DNA from: Saprospiraceae bacterium
GTDB taxonomy: Bacteria > Bacteroidota > Bacteroidia > Chitinophagales > Saprospiraceae
DNA: 46,974 nucleotides
Direction: 5' to 3'
NCBI GenBank assembly: GCA_020631105.1
Contig: JAHDHW010000021.1
Coordinates: 1 to 46,974, forward strand
The position numbers and the translations under genes were made by a program. Shown one piece after another: positions 17,814 through 26,203 of this stretch; within the stretch, counting starts at the first letter, position 1; every line of letters begins with the position of its first letter. The notes under the pieces are model-generated. The model ran no database searches, was not told the DNA's origin, and saw nothing but the letters and a program-made list of their open reading frames with translations.

Positions 17814-19448
17814 ATGAAAGCACCTTTTTTATTTTGTCTATTCTTTTGCTGTACATTGATACTTCCTGCTCAATCAGTTAAAGACCTTGAAGAAAACCTG
17901 GCTAATACCACCAATTCGAAAGAGCGGTTGCTCATTCAACTAGACCTGGCAGAGCTTTTATTAAATCGTGATAGCGATAAAGCTGCAAAGTATGCTCGTA
18001 AGGTTTTTGATGGTGCGACCAAAGCTCAAAACAATGGTTTGGCTGCCCAGTCTGCGTTTATCCTAGCAAATGCATATAAGAAATCCAGAGATGACCGTAA
18101 CCAGGAGGTCTGGCTTAAAAATACGCAACAATATGCAACCAAAGCGAAAGACTCCGACTTAATCATTAAGAGCGTAACACAACGAAGTAAGTTAGCGACC
18201 AAAAAAAGAAACTATCGAAAAGCCTACGAAATCAACCAGGAAGCCTTTGATTTCTTTAGCAAAAACGGAAATAGTCTTAGTCAGTTAGAAAGAACTTATG
18301 ACACGCAAAAAGCGGTGCTTGAAAAAGAAACGCGTGTAATGGAAGATGACAAGCAAGATCTTGCACAAGAGATTGCTCGATTGAAAAGAGAAAAGAACCT
18401 GCTCGCAGAAGATAAGACTCAACTTACCAAACAGCAAGAGGTCTTAGTTCAGGAAAAACAAGAAGTTGACAGTTTGATCACCTTAAAAGAAGAAGCCCTC
18501 GTCGGGCTTTCGGAGGCCAAACAAAAAGCAGAGCAACGAGCAAAAAGAAAAGAAAGAGAAGTCAAAGCATTAAAGAGAGCAGAGCTCGAACAGATGGTGG
18601 TCCTGGAGACAAAAGAAAAAGAATTGGCGATGGCTGCTTTGGAACAGGAAAAACATCAAAATTATTTGAAGGTTGCGGGTCTTGCAGGGTTAGCTTTGAT
18701 GCTTTTACTCTTAGTATTCTACGCAAGGTATCGAACTAAGAAAAGTGCGAATCGAAAACTAGCAGATAAAAACAAAATCATTGAGGATGAGCAACAGCGA
18801 TCGGACGAATTGCTCCTAAACATCCTACCTGCTGATATTGCAAAAGAACTTAAAGAAAACGGAAAAGCACGTGCTCAAAAGTTCAATGAGGCAACAGTTT
18901 TGTTTTCGGACTTTAAAAACTTTACCGCAATTTCGGAACGGCTTACACCAGAACAATTAGTAAAAGAATTAGACTATTGCTTCCGTGGTTTTGACTTTAT
19001 CATGTCGCAATATGAAGGCGTTGAAAAAATCAAAACCATTGGTGATGCTTACATGGCCGCTTCGGGCTTGAGTACTCGTCGTAGTATCCCAACGGGGATT
19101 GTAAAAGCAGCACTTGAAATGCAAGAGTTTCTGGAAGATTACAAACAAGATCGTCTTAAAAAAGGTTTGCCCTTTTTTGAAGCTCGGATCGGTATTCATA
19201 CCGGACCAGTCGTAGCGGGAGTAGTTGGTGTCAAAAAATTCGCTTATGACATCTGGGGAGATACTGTAAATATCGCAGCACGATTAGAAACCAATTGTCA
19301 GGAAGGTAAAGTAAACATCTCCTCTACCACATACGGAAAAATCAAGTATCAATTTGAATGTGATTACCGTGGCAAAGTAACTGCTAAAAACAAAGGTATG
19401 ATTGATATGTATTATGTTAACCGGGCAATTAGTGCAGTCCCTGCTTAA
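17814..19448 (+). CDS. Membrane class III adenylate cyclase with TPR-like and coiled-coil sensor region
   Basis: A 544-residue protein. A signal peptide (1-20, ending LPAQ) leads to a TPR-like helical region (about 22-165) outside the cytoplasm. A long charged coiled coil (about 165-280), one membrane helix (about 285-304) and a cytoplasmic cyclase domain (about 335-540) follow. Metal-binding Asp366 (LFSDF) and Asp411 (TIGDAYM) are present. The substrate-specifying pair is Lys407 and Asp479 (YDIWGD), the adenylate type; guanylate cyclases have Glu and Cys there. Asn486 and Arg490 complete the site. It should make cAMP in response to a periplasmic signal passed along the coiled coil. A Crp/Fnr regulator lies about 22 kb downstream. 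Confidence 0.9.
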   Translation: MKAPFLFCLFFCCTLILPAQSVKDLEENLANTTNSKERLLIQLDLAELLLNRDSDKAAKYARKVFDGATKAQNNGLAAQSAFILANAYKKSRDDRNQEVWLKNTQQYATKAKDSDLIIKSVTQRSKLATKKRNYRKAYEINQEAFDFFSKNGNSLSQLERTYDTQKAVLEKETRVMEDDKQDLAQEIARLKREKNLLAEDKTQLTKQQEVLVQEKQEVDSLITLKEEALVGLSEAKQKAEQRAKRKEREVKALKRAELEQMVVLETKEKELAMAALEQEKHQNYLKVAGLAGLALMLLLLVFYARYRTKKSANRKLADKNKIIEDEQQRSDELLLNILPADIAKELKENGKARAQKFNEATVLFSDFKNFTAISERLTPEQLVKELDYCFRGFDFIMSQYEGVEKIKTIGDAYMAASGLSTRRSIPTGIVKAALEMQEFLEDYKQDRLKKGLPFFEARIGIHTGPVVAGVVGVKKFAYDIWGDTVNIAARLETNCQEGKVNISSTTYGKIKYQFECDYRGKVTAKNKGMIDMYYVNRAISAVPA

Positions 19449-19608
19449 AAGAGTATAATCTATTTCCTACAAATTTCGATTCTAATTATTCCTTCCACTC
19501 TACTCACAAAAGAGTGCCATCTACTCATATAGCTATTCTTCAGAAGTTATATCCTTTTAAAATTACATCAGTATTAAGGCAATCATTATTGATAACAACC
19601 TTTTATTG

Positions 19609-20163
19609 ATGAAATCAACACAGTCATTCCTAATTACAACGAGACAAGCTTCTTTATTTAAGCAACATCAAAACACTTCAATACCGATCATAAATCTGGA
19701 TTGTAGTGAGCTCATTCCTTGTAGTGAAACACTTCAATTTGATCCATCTACAGTTGGTTCTCCTTTCTTTTCCAAAACTCATAAATCGGCCGTCACCTAC
19801 TCGAAGGTAGACGACTCTATAAACATCCTTTGCAAAGGGTTAGCGGATTGTTATGATTCAACTATAAGGATTATTGCTGAGCGATTACAGATACCTATCA
19901 TCAACTTAAGGGTAAAGATAGAAGCACTTGCGGCACTAACTATTTGTAAAAATCTGCCTATTGGAGTTCAAAAGATGATTTGCACCATTGAGATCCAAGC
20001 TGCCTCTACCGTTAAGCACAAGCAAATCAAACGACTACTAGACTTTGCTAAAAGTTCTTGTACTAACTATCAGGCATTAGTCAACAGCGTAGAGCTACAA
20101 ACAGAAAAAATTTCAACTGGGGAACAGAAAATGTATTCTGCTAAAAGACTTATTGCATCCTAG
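19609..20163 (+). CDS. Divergent OsmC-like protein
   Basis: A 184-residue protein without a signal peptide. I use the ATG at 19609; a TTG directly before it adds only one residue. The middle resembles the OsmC/Ohr fold: a beta-rich N-terminal part, then GLADCYDSTIRIIAERLQIPI (about 77-97), equivalent to the first conserved Cys helix. A second Cys follows in DFAKSSCTNYQALVNSVEL (about 145-163). Cys81 and Cys151 are 70 residues apart, close to the peroxidatic/resolving pair of the family, which reduces organic hydroperoxides. Overall similarity is weak, and several expected glycines and an active-site Arg/Glu are not obvious. mddA follows 107 bp downstream. Confidence 0.55.
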   Translation: MKSTQSFLITTRQASLFKQHQNTSIPIINLDCSELIPCSETLQFDPSTVGSPFFSKTHKSAVTYSKVDDSINILCKGLADCYDSTIRIIAERLQIPIINLRVKIEALAALTICKNLPIGVQKMICTIEIQAASTVKHKQIKRLLDFAKSSCTNYQALVNSVELQTEKISTGEQKMYSAKRLIAS

Positions 20164-20270
20164 CCTCAATCAAGATAATTAACCACTGACTCATAAAATG
20201 CGCTAGTCAATCATATTATAGCCTGTATCAACTCTAAAAAACCTAATTTTTAACCTTTAAAATTTCCAAT

Positions 20271-21035
20271 ATGAAAAAGCTTCTTGTTTTGCTGTACGGC
20301 ATAATTGTATATGCCTTATTCTTTTCCAGCTTTTTGTACCTCGTTGGCTTTGTAGGCAATCTATTCGTACCTAAAAGTATTGATGGTTTAGTGACGGTTC
20401 CCCTTTGGCAAGCAATGCTGACTAACCTTGGATTGATCGCTTTGTTTGGTCTTCAGCATAGTGTGATGGCCAGAGGATGGTTTAAGGCGTGGTGGACGAA
20501 ATTTGTACCAGAGCCAATTGAACGAAGTACATACGTTTTATTTACTGTTTTTGCACTTGTTGCGATTTTTCTATTCTGGCAACCAATGGGGATAGTTTTA
20601 TGGTCAATAGACGAAGGGATGTTCTATGGCATTTTGATGGCACTCTTTGCTTTAGGTTGGACCATTGTACTGGTCAGTACTTTTATGATTAACCATTTTG
20701 ATTTATTCGGACTTCGTCAAACCTGGTTATACTTTTTAGGTAAACCATATGAGCCATTAAAATTCAGAATCCACATTTTCTATCACTATGTAAGACATCC
20801 TTTATACTTAGGAATACTGCTGGCTTTCTGGGCTGCCCCTGAAATGTCCGTTGCCCGGTTCGTTTTAGCTTCGGGGATGACTATTTATGTCTTAATGGCC
20901 ATTCAATGGGAAGAGCAAGATCTTATCAAAGAGTTTGGTCAAAAATATCAAGAATACAAAAAGCTTGTACCCATGTTAATTCCAAGATTAATCAAAAAAC
21001 AAGCAGTCAAAAAAGAAGAACATAGCCTTTCTTAA
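20271..21035 (+). CDS. mddA: Methanethiol S-methyltransferase MddA (NnrU/isoprenylcysteine methyltransferase fold)
   Basis: A 254-residue polytopic membrane protein with five or six hydrophobic helices. Family signatures are GLQHSVMARGWFKAWW (about 63-78), PIERSTYVLF, HFDLFGLRQ (about 143) and the SAM-binding end YHYVRHPLYLGILLAFW (about 170-186), plus EEQDLIKEFGQKYQEYKK. This arrangement and length match MddA enzymes, which methylate methanethiol (and hydrogen sulfide poorly) to dimethyl sulfide using S-adenosylmethionine. The assignment to MddA rather than a generic NnrU-like methyltransferase rests on the LQHS and PIERSTYV blocks. It is followed directly by a terminator. Confidence 0.82.
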   Translation: MKKLLVLLYGIIVYALFFSSFLYLVGFVGNLFVPKSIDGLVTVPLWQAMLTNLGLIALFGLQHSVMARGWFKAWWTKFVPEPIERSTYVLFTVFALVAIFLFWQPMGIVLWSIDEGMFYGILMALFALGWTIVLVSTFMINHFDLFGLRQTWLYFLGKPYEPLKFRIHIFYHYVRHPLYLGILLAFWAAPEMSVARFVLASGMTIYVLMAIQWEEQDLIKEFGQKYQEYKKLVPMLIPRLIKKQAVKKEEHSLS

Positions 21036-21044
21036 TTAAAATCT

Positions 21045-21078
21045 ACGAAGGGGTGATCAATTCACCTCTTCGTTTTTT
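21045..21078 (+). terminator. Intrinsic terminator after mddA
   Basis: A 12-bp stem (21045-21056 with 21062-21073, one G-U pair) with a 5-nt loop is followed by six T. It implies that the next gene's transcript begins downstream of about 21078, which limits where its start codon can be. Confidence 0.85.
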
Positions 21079-21150
21079 ATATTTGTTAAGTCCTCCATTA
21101 AACCTAACACTATAAGAAACTACACTAAATACCATTCTTCCAGAGGTTAT

Positions 21151-24100
21151 ATATTTAACCTCCTCAACCGGCAAACGAGACTCTTCTTCTTTGTCTCTTT
21201 TCTTTTTGTCTCTACTTCAAGCACAGGCCAATATTACAAACAAGCTAAAATAGAGCAAAGTATTTTCTTTAATAAGGAAGATGGTCTCCCTAATAACAAC
21301 GTCCGTTGCATAACAGAAGATTCCACTGGTTTTATCTGGATTGGAACGGGGGATGGACTGGCACGTTTTGACGGTACGGAGTTTAAAATTTTCAAACATA
21401 TCCCAGAAGACAGTACCTCCATTTATGATAATCGAATATCGGTATTACTAATAGACGGCCATCACTTATGGGTTGGGACACATCTAGGTCTTTCCGTTAT
21501 GGATTTACGGACTGAAAAATTTAAAAACTATCAATTCAAAGATTTTCAACTTAGTGATCAGTTTAGTAAAAAAGTAATTAGCCGAATAATTAGCATAACA
21601 AAAGGAGCAAATGGAGATATTTGGTTTGGAACCTTTACTGATGCGATTTTTCGTTATTCTTCAGCACGAGATACTTTTATAAACTACAGGTATCCACAAG
21701 CAAATGTAGCTCCGCATTTTCCGATAAAGCAAAACATAGATCATATTCGTTCAATAGCTCAAGACCGCTTTAATGACTCTATAGTTTGGGCCGGTACAAC
21801 CGCAGGTTTATTAAAGATAAACTCCGTGACTAATAATATCAAGTGGTACTTATATCCTAAAAAAGAGGAGAAAGATTTTATATCTCAGAATGCGGTCCGA
21901 AAATTTCATCAAGCATCTGACAGCTTACTTTACCTAAGCTCCTGGCATGCGAAGGCGAATATCTTTGATCCTAAAAAAGAAGTTTTTTATTTACTCCCGA
22001 TTGAGAACAACTCCGAAGAAGAAAAGAAGGAGGCATATGGCTTTTTGAATACGCCAGTAAGTTTCATGGTGGAAAAAAGTAAAGATGAACTTTATATCTT
22101 CACCTTGAAAGGCTTAATGACCTACAATATAAAAACCAAAACCAGCACTAGGCTACAATACAATGATTTAAAGAACAATAAAATATTCGGCCTTAGTTTC
22201 ATTGATTCCCAAAACAGGGCTTGGCTCTCCAGAAGTAATGGTCTTTATCTCTTTGATCCATTACAACAGCAATTCATTAAACATGATTTCGAGCAAATCA
22301 AACCAGAAAACTACAGTTTTGCGTCTTACTTTATTGCCAGTAAAAATAAACCTGCCATTACAATAATTCCTCGGGCAGGAGATGGCGTTTACACCTTAGA
22401 CTACAAAAATAATCAGTGGTCTAAAACACAAATACCTTCTAAGCATTTCACAGACAAAAAATCCTTTGTCACCTTAAACTATATTGAAGCACCAAACGGT
22501 AACATTACTATTTCCAGCAGGTATGGTCTTTATGACTATAACCCTATCAAAAAGACATTTAAGGAAATCCCCTTACCGAAAAAATTTCAGGAAAAACTTT
22601 TTCGTGGCCTTTGCTGGGACCACACCGGAAAACTTTGGATCGGATTACCTATTGATGGTTTGATAAGATGGAACCCCAAGAATAATGAATGGAAAACCTT
22701 TAAGGGTGAACTTCAGGAGATTCCACGAAAAGCATCTGTTGGGATCATCTCACATATACTTGAAGATCGCCAAAAAAACATCTGGATAAAACGGCAAGGC
22801 GGGTATAGTGTTTATGATTCAAAGAGAGACACATTCTTTAACTTCGTCAACCAGAACAATTCGGAAAATTCTATTTCTATCGTTCATAATTTTGTTGAAG
22901 ACAATGCAGATAGAATCTGGATTAATTCGTCAAGTGCTAGTATTGCGTATGCGAAATCAACTTCGTTTGAAGAGGGCATAGTTCAAATATTTGATCTACA
23001 TGGAATACAAGGCATTAAAAACATCAGCTTCCTCCGATCAGATTCAGAAGGAGTACTCTGGGGTATCCACGAAGATCAATTGCTTCAAATCACTCCTTCT
23101 GCCGATTCTTTTTCGCTAGACATACATTCGCTAAAATATGGTGTAAAAGAATATGATGAAATCTTTGGGCTTGAAATATTACCGGATGGAAAAATGGTTA
23201 TTGGCGGTCGCGATAAAGTTTGGATCGGCGATCCCAATGAATTCATTAGTAACCCTGAAAAACCTAAGCCTTATATCACTAATATTTCTGTATTACAAGT
23301 ACCTCTTAATAGTAATATTCCTCCTCATCTTATTACTCATCTAGATCTAACTTATGCTGAGAATTTCTTTTCTTTTGACTTTTCGACTATTGGCTTTTCT
23401 CAAGGCCATGACAACAAATTCAGATACCGTCTGATTAATTTCGAAGATAAATGGACCACCACAGACAAAAGAAAATTTGCCAACTTCACCAACGTTCCTC
23501 CGGGGGAATATATCTTTGAGCTACAAGCAGCAAACAATGAAGGGGTATGGAACGAAAACACTTTACGATTACCGGTTAATATTGCCGCTCCGTGGTGGCG
23601 AACAATTTGGTTCTGGACAATTTTTACCTTAGGCTTAATTGGTATTGGCTATTTATTTTACACCTGGCGAATTGAACAAGTCCGTAGAGAAGAGCGATTA
23701 AGGTCGAGTTATGAAAAACAGTTAGCAGATGTAAAACTAAGTGCACTCCGCGCTCAGATGAATCCACATTTCATTTTCAACTCCCTAAACTCAATTGAGT
23801 ATTACATCATGAAAAACGAGCAGGAAAAAGCCGTTGACTATCTCGGTCGTTTTTCCCGACTTATTCGATTGATTCTACAAAACTCTAAAAACCAAAGCAT
23901 CCCACTCAACGATGAACTAGAGGCGCTCAAAATCTATATGGAAATGGAGAGTATTCGATTTGACAATTTATTCGAATACGAAGTGAAAACAGAAAAAGGA
24001 CTACTGGAAGAAAACATATCTATTCCTCCAATGCTTATCCAACCTTATGTAGAAAATGCGATCTGGCATGGGCTGCGTCAAAAGAAAGGTGGTCAGGGAA

Positions 24101-24360
24101 AAATTAAGCTATACTTATCCAAAAATAATGATCACCTCACTTGCTCAATTGAAGATAATGGTATCGGCAGAGAAGCGGCACAAAAACTAAAGTCAAAATC
24201 TGCCGAAAAGCGAAAATCTTACGGTATGAAAATCACCAGTGACCGATTGGAGATGTTAAACAATCTGGGCACTAGCAAAGCACATATAGAAGTAATCGAT
24301 TTAAAAAACGAACAAGGGCAAGCAACCGGAACGAAAATTATTTTAACCATCCCTCTTTAG
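21151..24360 (+). CDS. Two-component propeller sensor histidine kinase (Reg_prop/Y_Y_Y/LytS-type kinase)
   Basis: About 1069 residues if it starts at the ATA at 21151. The frame is open back to 21040 but has no ATG, GTG or TTG before the ATG at 21499, which lies inside the first propeller. Coding sequence clearly begins earlier: a signal peptide (LFFFVSFLFVSTSSTGQ, to about 21230), then FFNKEDGLPNNNVRCITED and GFIWIGTGDGLARFDG. Two seven-bladed propellers (about 30-720) lead to a Y_Y_Y domain (about 737-812), one membrane helix (about 818-838) and a LytS-type kinase. The kinase has His873 in NPHFIFN, Asn969 in YVENAIWHGL and DNGIG at 1002. The partner regulator is encoded 39 bp downstream. 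Confidence 0.88.
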   Translation: MFNLLNRQTRLFFFVSFLFVSTSSTGQYYKQAKIEQSIFFNKEDGLPNNNVRCITEDSTGFIWIGTGDGLARFDGTEFKIFKHIPEDSTSIYDNRISVLLIDGHHLWVGTHLGLSVMDLRTEKFKNYQFKDFQLSDQFSKKVISRIISITKGANGDIWFGTFTDAIFRYSSARDTFINYRYPQANVAPHFPIKQNIDHIRSIAQDRFNDSIVWAGTTAGLLKINSVTNNIKWYLYPKKEEKDFISQNAVRKFHQASDSLLYLSSWHAKANIFDPKKEVFYLLPIENNSEEEKKEAYGFLNTPVSFMVEKSKDELYIFTLKGLMTYNIKTKTSTRLQYNDLKNNKIFGLSFIDSQNRAWLSRSNGLYLFDPLQQQFIKHDFEQIKPENYSFASYFIASKNKPAITIIPRAGDGVYTLDYKNNQWSKTQIPSKHFTDKKSFVTLNYIEAPNGNITISSRYGLYDYNPIKKTFKEIPLPKKFQEKLFRGLCWDHTGKLWIGLPIDGLIRWNPKNNEWKTFKGELQEIPRKASVGIISHILEDRQKNIWIKRQGGYSVYDSKRDTFFNFVNQNNSENSISIVHNFVEDNADRIWINSSSASIAYAKSTSFEEGIVQIFDLHGIQGIKNISFLRSDSEGVLWGIHEDQLLQITPSADSFSLDIHSLKYGVKEYDEIFGLEILPDGKMVIGGRDKVWIGDPNEFISNPEKPKPYITNISVLQVPLNSNIPPHLITHLDLTYAENFFSFDFSTIGFSQGHDNKFRYRLINFEDKWTTTDKRKFANFTNVPPGEYIFELQAANNEGVWNENTLRLPVNIAAPWWRTIWFWTIFTLGLIGIGYLFYTWRIEQVRREERLRSSYEKQLADVKLSALRAQMNPHFIFNSLNSIEYYIMKNEQEKAVDYLGRFSRLIRLILQNSKNQSIPLNDELEALKIYMEMESIRFDNLFEYEVKTEKGLLEENISIPPMLIQPYVENAIWHGLRQKKGGQGKIKLYLSKNNDHLTCSIEDNGIGREAAQKLKSKSAEKRKSYGMKITSDRLEMLNNLGTSKAHIEVIDLKNEQGQATGTKIILTIPL

Positions 24361-24399
24361 TTGTTTGCATTAAATAGATCACCCTAAAAAAACCAAAAA

Positions 24400-25122
24400 A
24401 TGATAAAAGCAGTTTTAGTAGATGATGAAAAACATCCATTAACTACACTCTCCTGGAAAATTGAAAAATTTTGCTCCGATGTAGAAATCGTCAAACAGTT
24501 TATTGACCCTTCCGAAGCACTCGACTATCTGCGGGAACATCAACCAGATATTTTATTTCTGGATATTGAGATGCCGAGGCTCGATGGTTTTGAATTATTA
24601 GAGGAACTAGGGGATTTCTCCTTTGAAGTGATTTTCACAACGGCATATGATGAGTTTGGGATCAGGGCTGTAAAAGTAGATGCACTGGATTATCTCCTTA
24701 AGCCTGTCCAAAACAAAGAACTAAAAGCCGCTATTGAAAAATACAAGAACAAACACATGGAAAAAGCGGAGGTCCTGTTTAGCAGCAAGCCGATGGAAAA
24801 GAAAAACAGGATTGCGCTAGCGACAAAAGAAAGTATTCAATACGTTTTGCCGGAGAATATTATTCTTTGTTCTTCAGATAGTAACTATACCTTAATCTAC
24901 TTATCGGATGGTACTAAGAAAATCATCTCCCGAACCTTGAAAGACGTCGAGCAGTGGCTGGCGCCTTATGGTTTTTTCCGAGCCCATTTATCTCACCTTG
25001 TTAATTTACAACACATTAAAGAGTACGTTCGATCCGAAGGAGGATATTTATTATTATCGACGGGATTAACCTTACCCGTCGCAAGAAATAGAAAAGAAGA
25101 ATTACTAAAATTACTTAGCTAA
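24400..25122 (+). CDS. LytTR-family response regulator
   Basis: A 240-residue cytoplasmic transcription factor. The receiver domain (1-120) has the acidic pair Asp8/Asp9, phospho-acceptor Asp55 in FLDIEMP, Thr80 and Lys101 in LLKP. The C-terminal LytTR DNA-binding domain (about 135-238) has ENIILCSSDSNYTLIYL, ISRTLKDVEQWL and FFRAHLSHLVNLQHIKEY. It follows the propeller kinase after 39 bp and is its obvious partner: the kinase phosphorylates Asp55, and the LytTR domain binds direct-repeat promoter sites. Which promoters it controls is not visible here. Confidence 0.94.
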   Translation: MIKAVLVDDEKHPLTTLSWKIEKFCSDVEIVKQFIDPSEALDYLREHQPDILFLDIEMPRLDGFELLEELGDFSFEVIFTTAYDEFGIRAVKVDALDYLLKPVQNKELKAAIEKYKNKHMEKAEVLFSSKPMEKKNRIALATKESIQYVLPENIILCSSDSNYTLIYLSDGTKKIISRTLKDVEQWLAPYGFFRAHLSHLVNLQHIKEYVRSEGGYLLLSTGLTLPVARNRKEELLKLLS

Positions 25123-25126
25123 GTAA

Positions 25127-25163
25127 ATGGTAAAATGACCTTTATTTAAAATCATTTTACCAT
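25127..25163. terminator. Inverted repeat between convergent genes, overlapping a stop codon
   Basis: ATGGTAAAATGA at 25127-25138 is exactly inverted at 25152-25163. The right arm is also the last four codons (Met-Val-Lys-stop) of the minus-strand CotH-like gene. There is no long T-run after either arm, so terminator strength is uncertain, but the position suits a shared bidirectional stop. Confidence 0.5.
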
Positions 25164-26198
25164 CGTAATTCTTAATCTTTTGGGCTTCTCTAACAATTTA
25201 AAGAAGTCGTTTAAATATTTTTTATTTCCCGAAATTGTTTTGTCACTCATATAAGTACTTTCTTCACAGAGGTCATTAACTTTATCTTTAAAGGAAAGGT
25301 AGTAAGTCATCATCTTCTCATAGTCTCTTTCATTCAGCTTATATCCTGAAAAGAAATACCGACTCCTCACATCCTCTATCGGAAGATCAGGATGTGGCAA
25401 AGCATAACTTTGGTTAACAAATCCTGAGTAGTCAAAATCATAAGGGACAATTATAATTTCATCTTTCCCTTTTAATTTCACAACTTCGATATTATGCTTT
25501 GAATCTACGGAGAAATCTGTATTTCCGATCATGTATTGAAAGAACACCATTTTAGCAAATGAAGTTCTATCTAACAAATGGGAAGACACGATGCCGTGTT
25601 CAATTATTCTAGCATTTTTTCGATGCTCATAATCTGCCTCTGACTCAACTAAGAATCCGGTCAATTGATATTTTACTTTGCCTTTAAATTTAATTGTAAC
25701 ATCTACCAGCTTTGCCCTTATCGCATTCGAGTCCAGCATGGAATATAATTCATATAAAAAATACTCCTGTAGTAATTTTTCCTGGCTCAATTTACTTCTA
25801 TTCGCTGGTAGTACCAGCTTTAAATCATCCAGCTTCAAAAAACCTAAAGAGTCCAAAGTGGATTTTTTAAAATCAATTTTAAGCGGAGGCAAAAAGCTTA
25901 CTTTTTTTCGCATGTTACCCCTTGCTCTGACTTTGGCATCTGTGGCCAGGATCATAGCTCCTGCTCCATCAAACAGTTTCACTTCTGTCTGCTGATACGT
26001 TTCCTGAAGTTTATTTTTAATCAATAACCTTGTATCTGTTTCTAATTCGAGTTGAGGCCTGTTTTCGAGTTGAAAAATATAATTAAACAAGCTTGTCTTA
26101 TCTCGACCATCGTCTATTGCAGCAACAGTTGATTTTGCATCAACAGACGATGTACCAATAAGAAAAATTACTCCAAGTATAAAAGTTAATTGCTTCAT
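25152..26198 (-). CDS. Exported CotH-like (kinase-fold) protein
   Basis: A 348-residue protein with a signal peptide (about 1-21, ending SSVDA). I did not recognise a named family at once. However, the order RARGN (91-95), PLKIDF (105-110), LVLPANRSKLSQEK (about 128-141), GNTD (225-228), KHN (234-236) and YDFDYSG (253-259) follows the CotH/spore-coat kinase pattern. In those proteins an Asn/Asp loop and a D-x-D motif bind metal and ATP. It would then phosphorylate secreted or surface targets. Catalysis is not proven, because an equivalent of every CotH residue cannot be confirmed by eye. The start lies 5 bp after the stop of the cyclase-globin gene, implying one transcript. Confidence 0.6.
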   Translation of the reverse strand: MKQLTFILGVIFLIGTSSVDAKSTVAAIDDGRDKTSLFNYIFQLENRPQLELETDTRLLIKNKLQETYQQTEVKLFDGAGAMILATDAKVRARGNMRKKVSFLPPLKIDFKKSTLDSLGFLKLDDLKLVLPANRSKLSQEKLLQEYFLYELYSMLDSNAIRAKLVDVTIKFKGKVKYQLTGFLVESEADYEHRKNARIIEHGIVSSHLLDRTSFAKMVFFQYMIGNTDFSVDSKHNIEVVKLKGKDEIIIVPYDFDYSGFVNQSYALPHPDLPIEDVRSRYFFSGYKLNERDYEKMMTYYLSFKDKVNDLCEESTYMSDKTISGNKKYLNDFFKLLEKPKRLRITMVK

Positions 26199-26203
26199 CT
26201 TAC

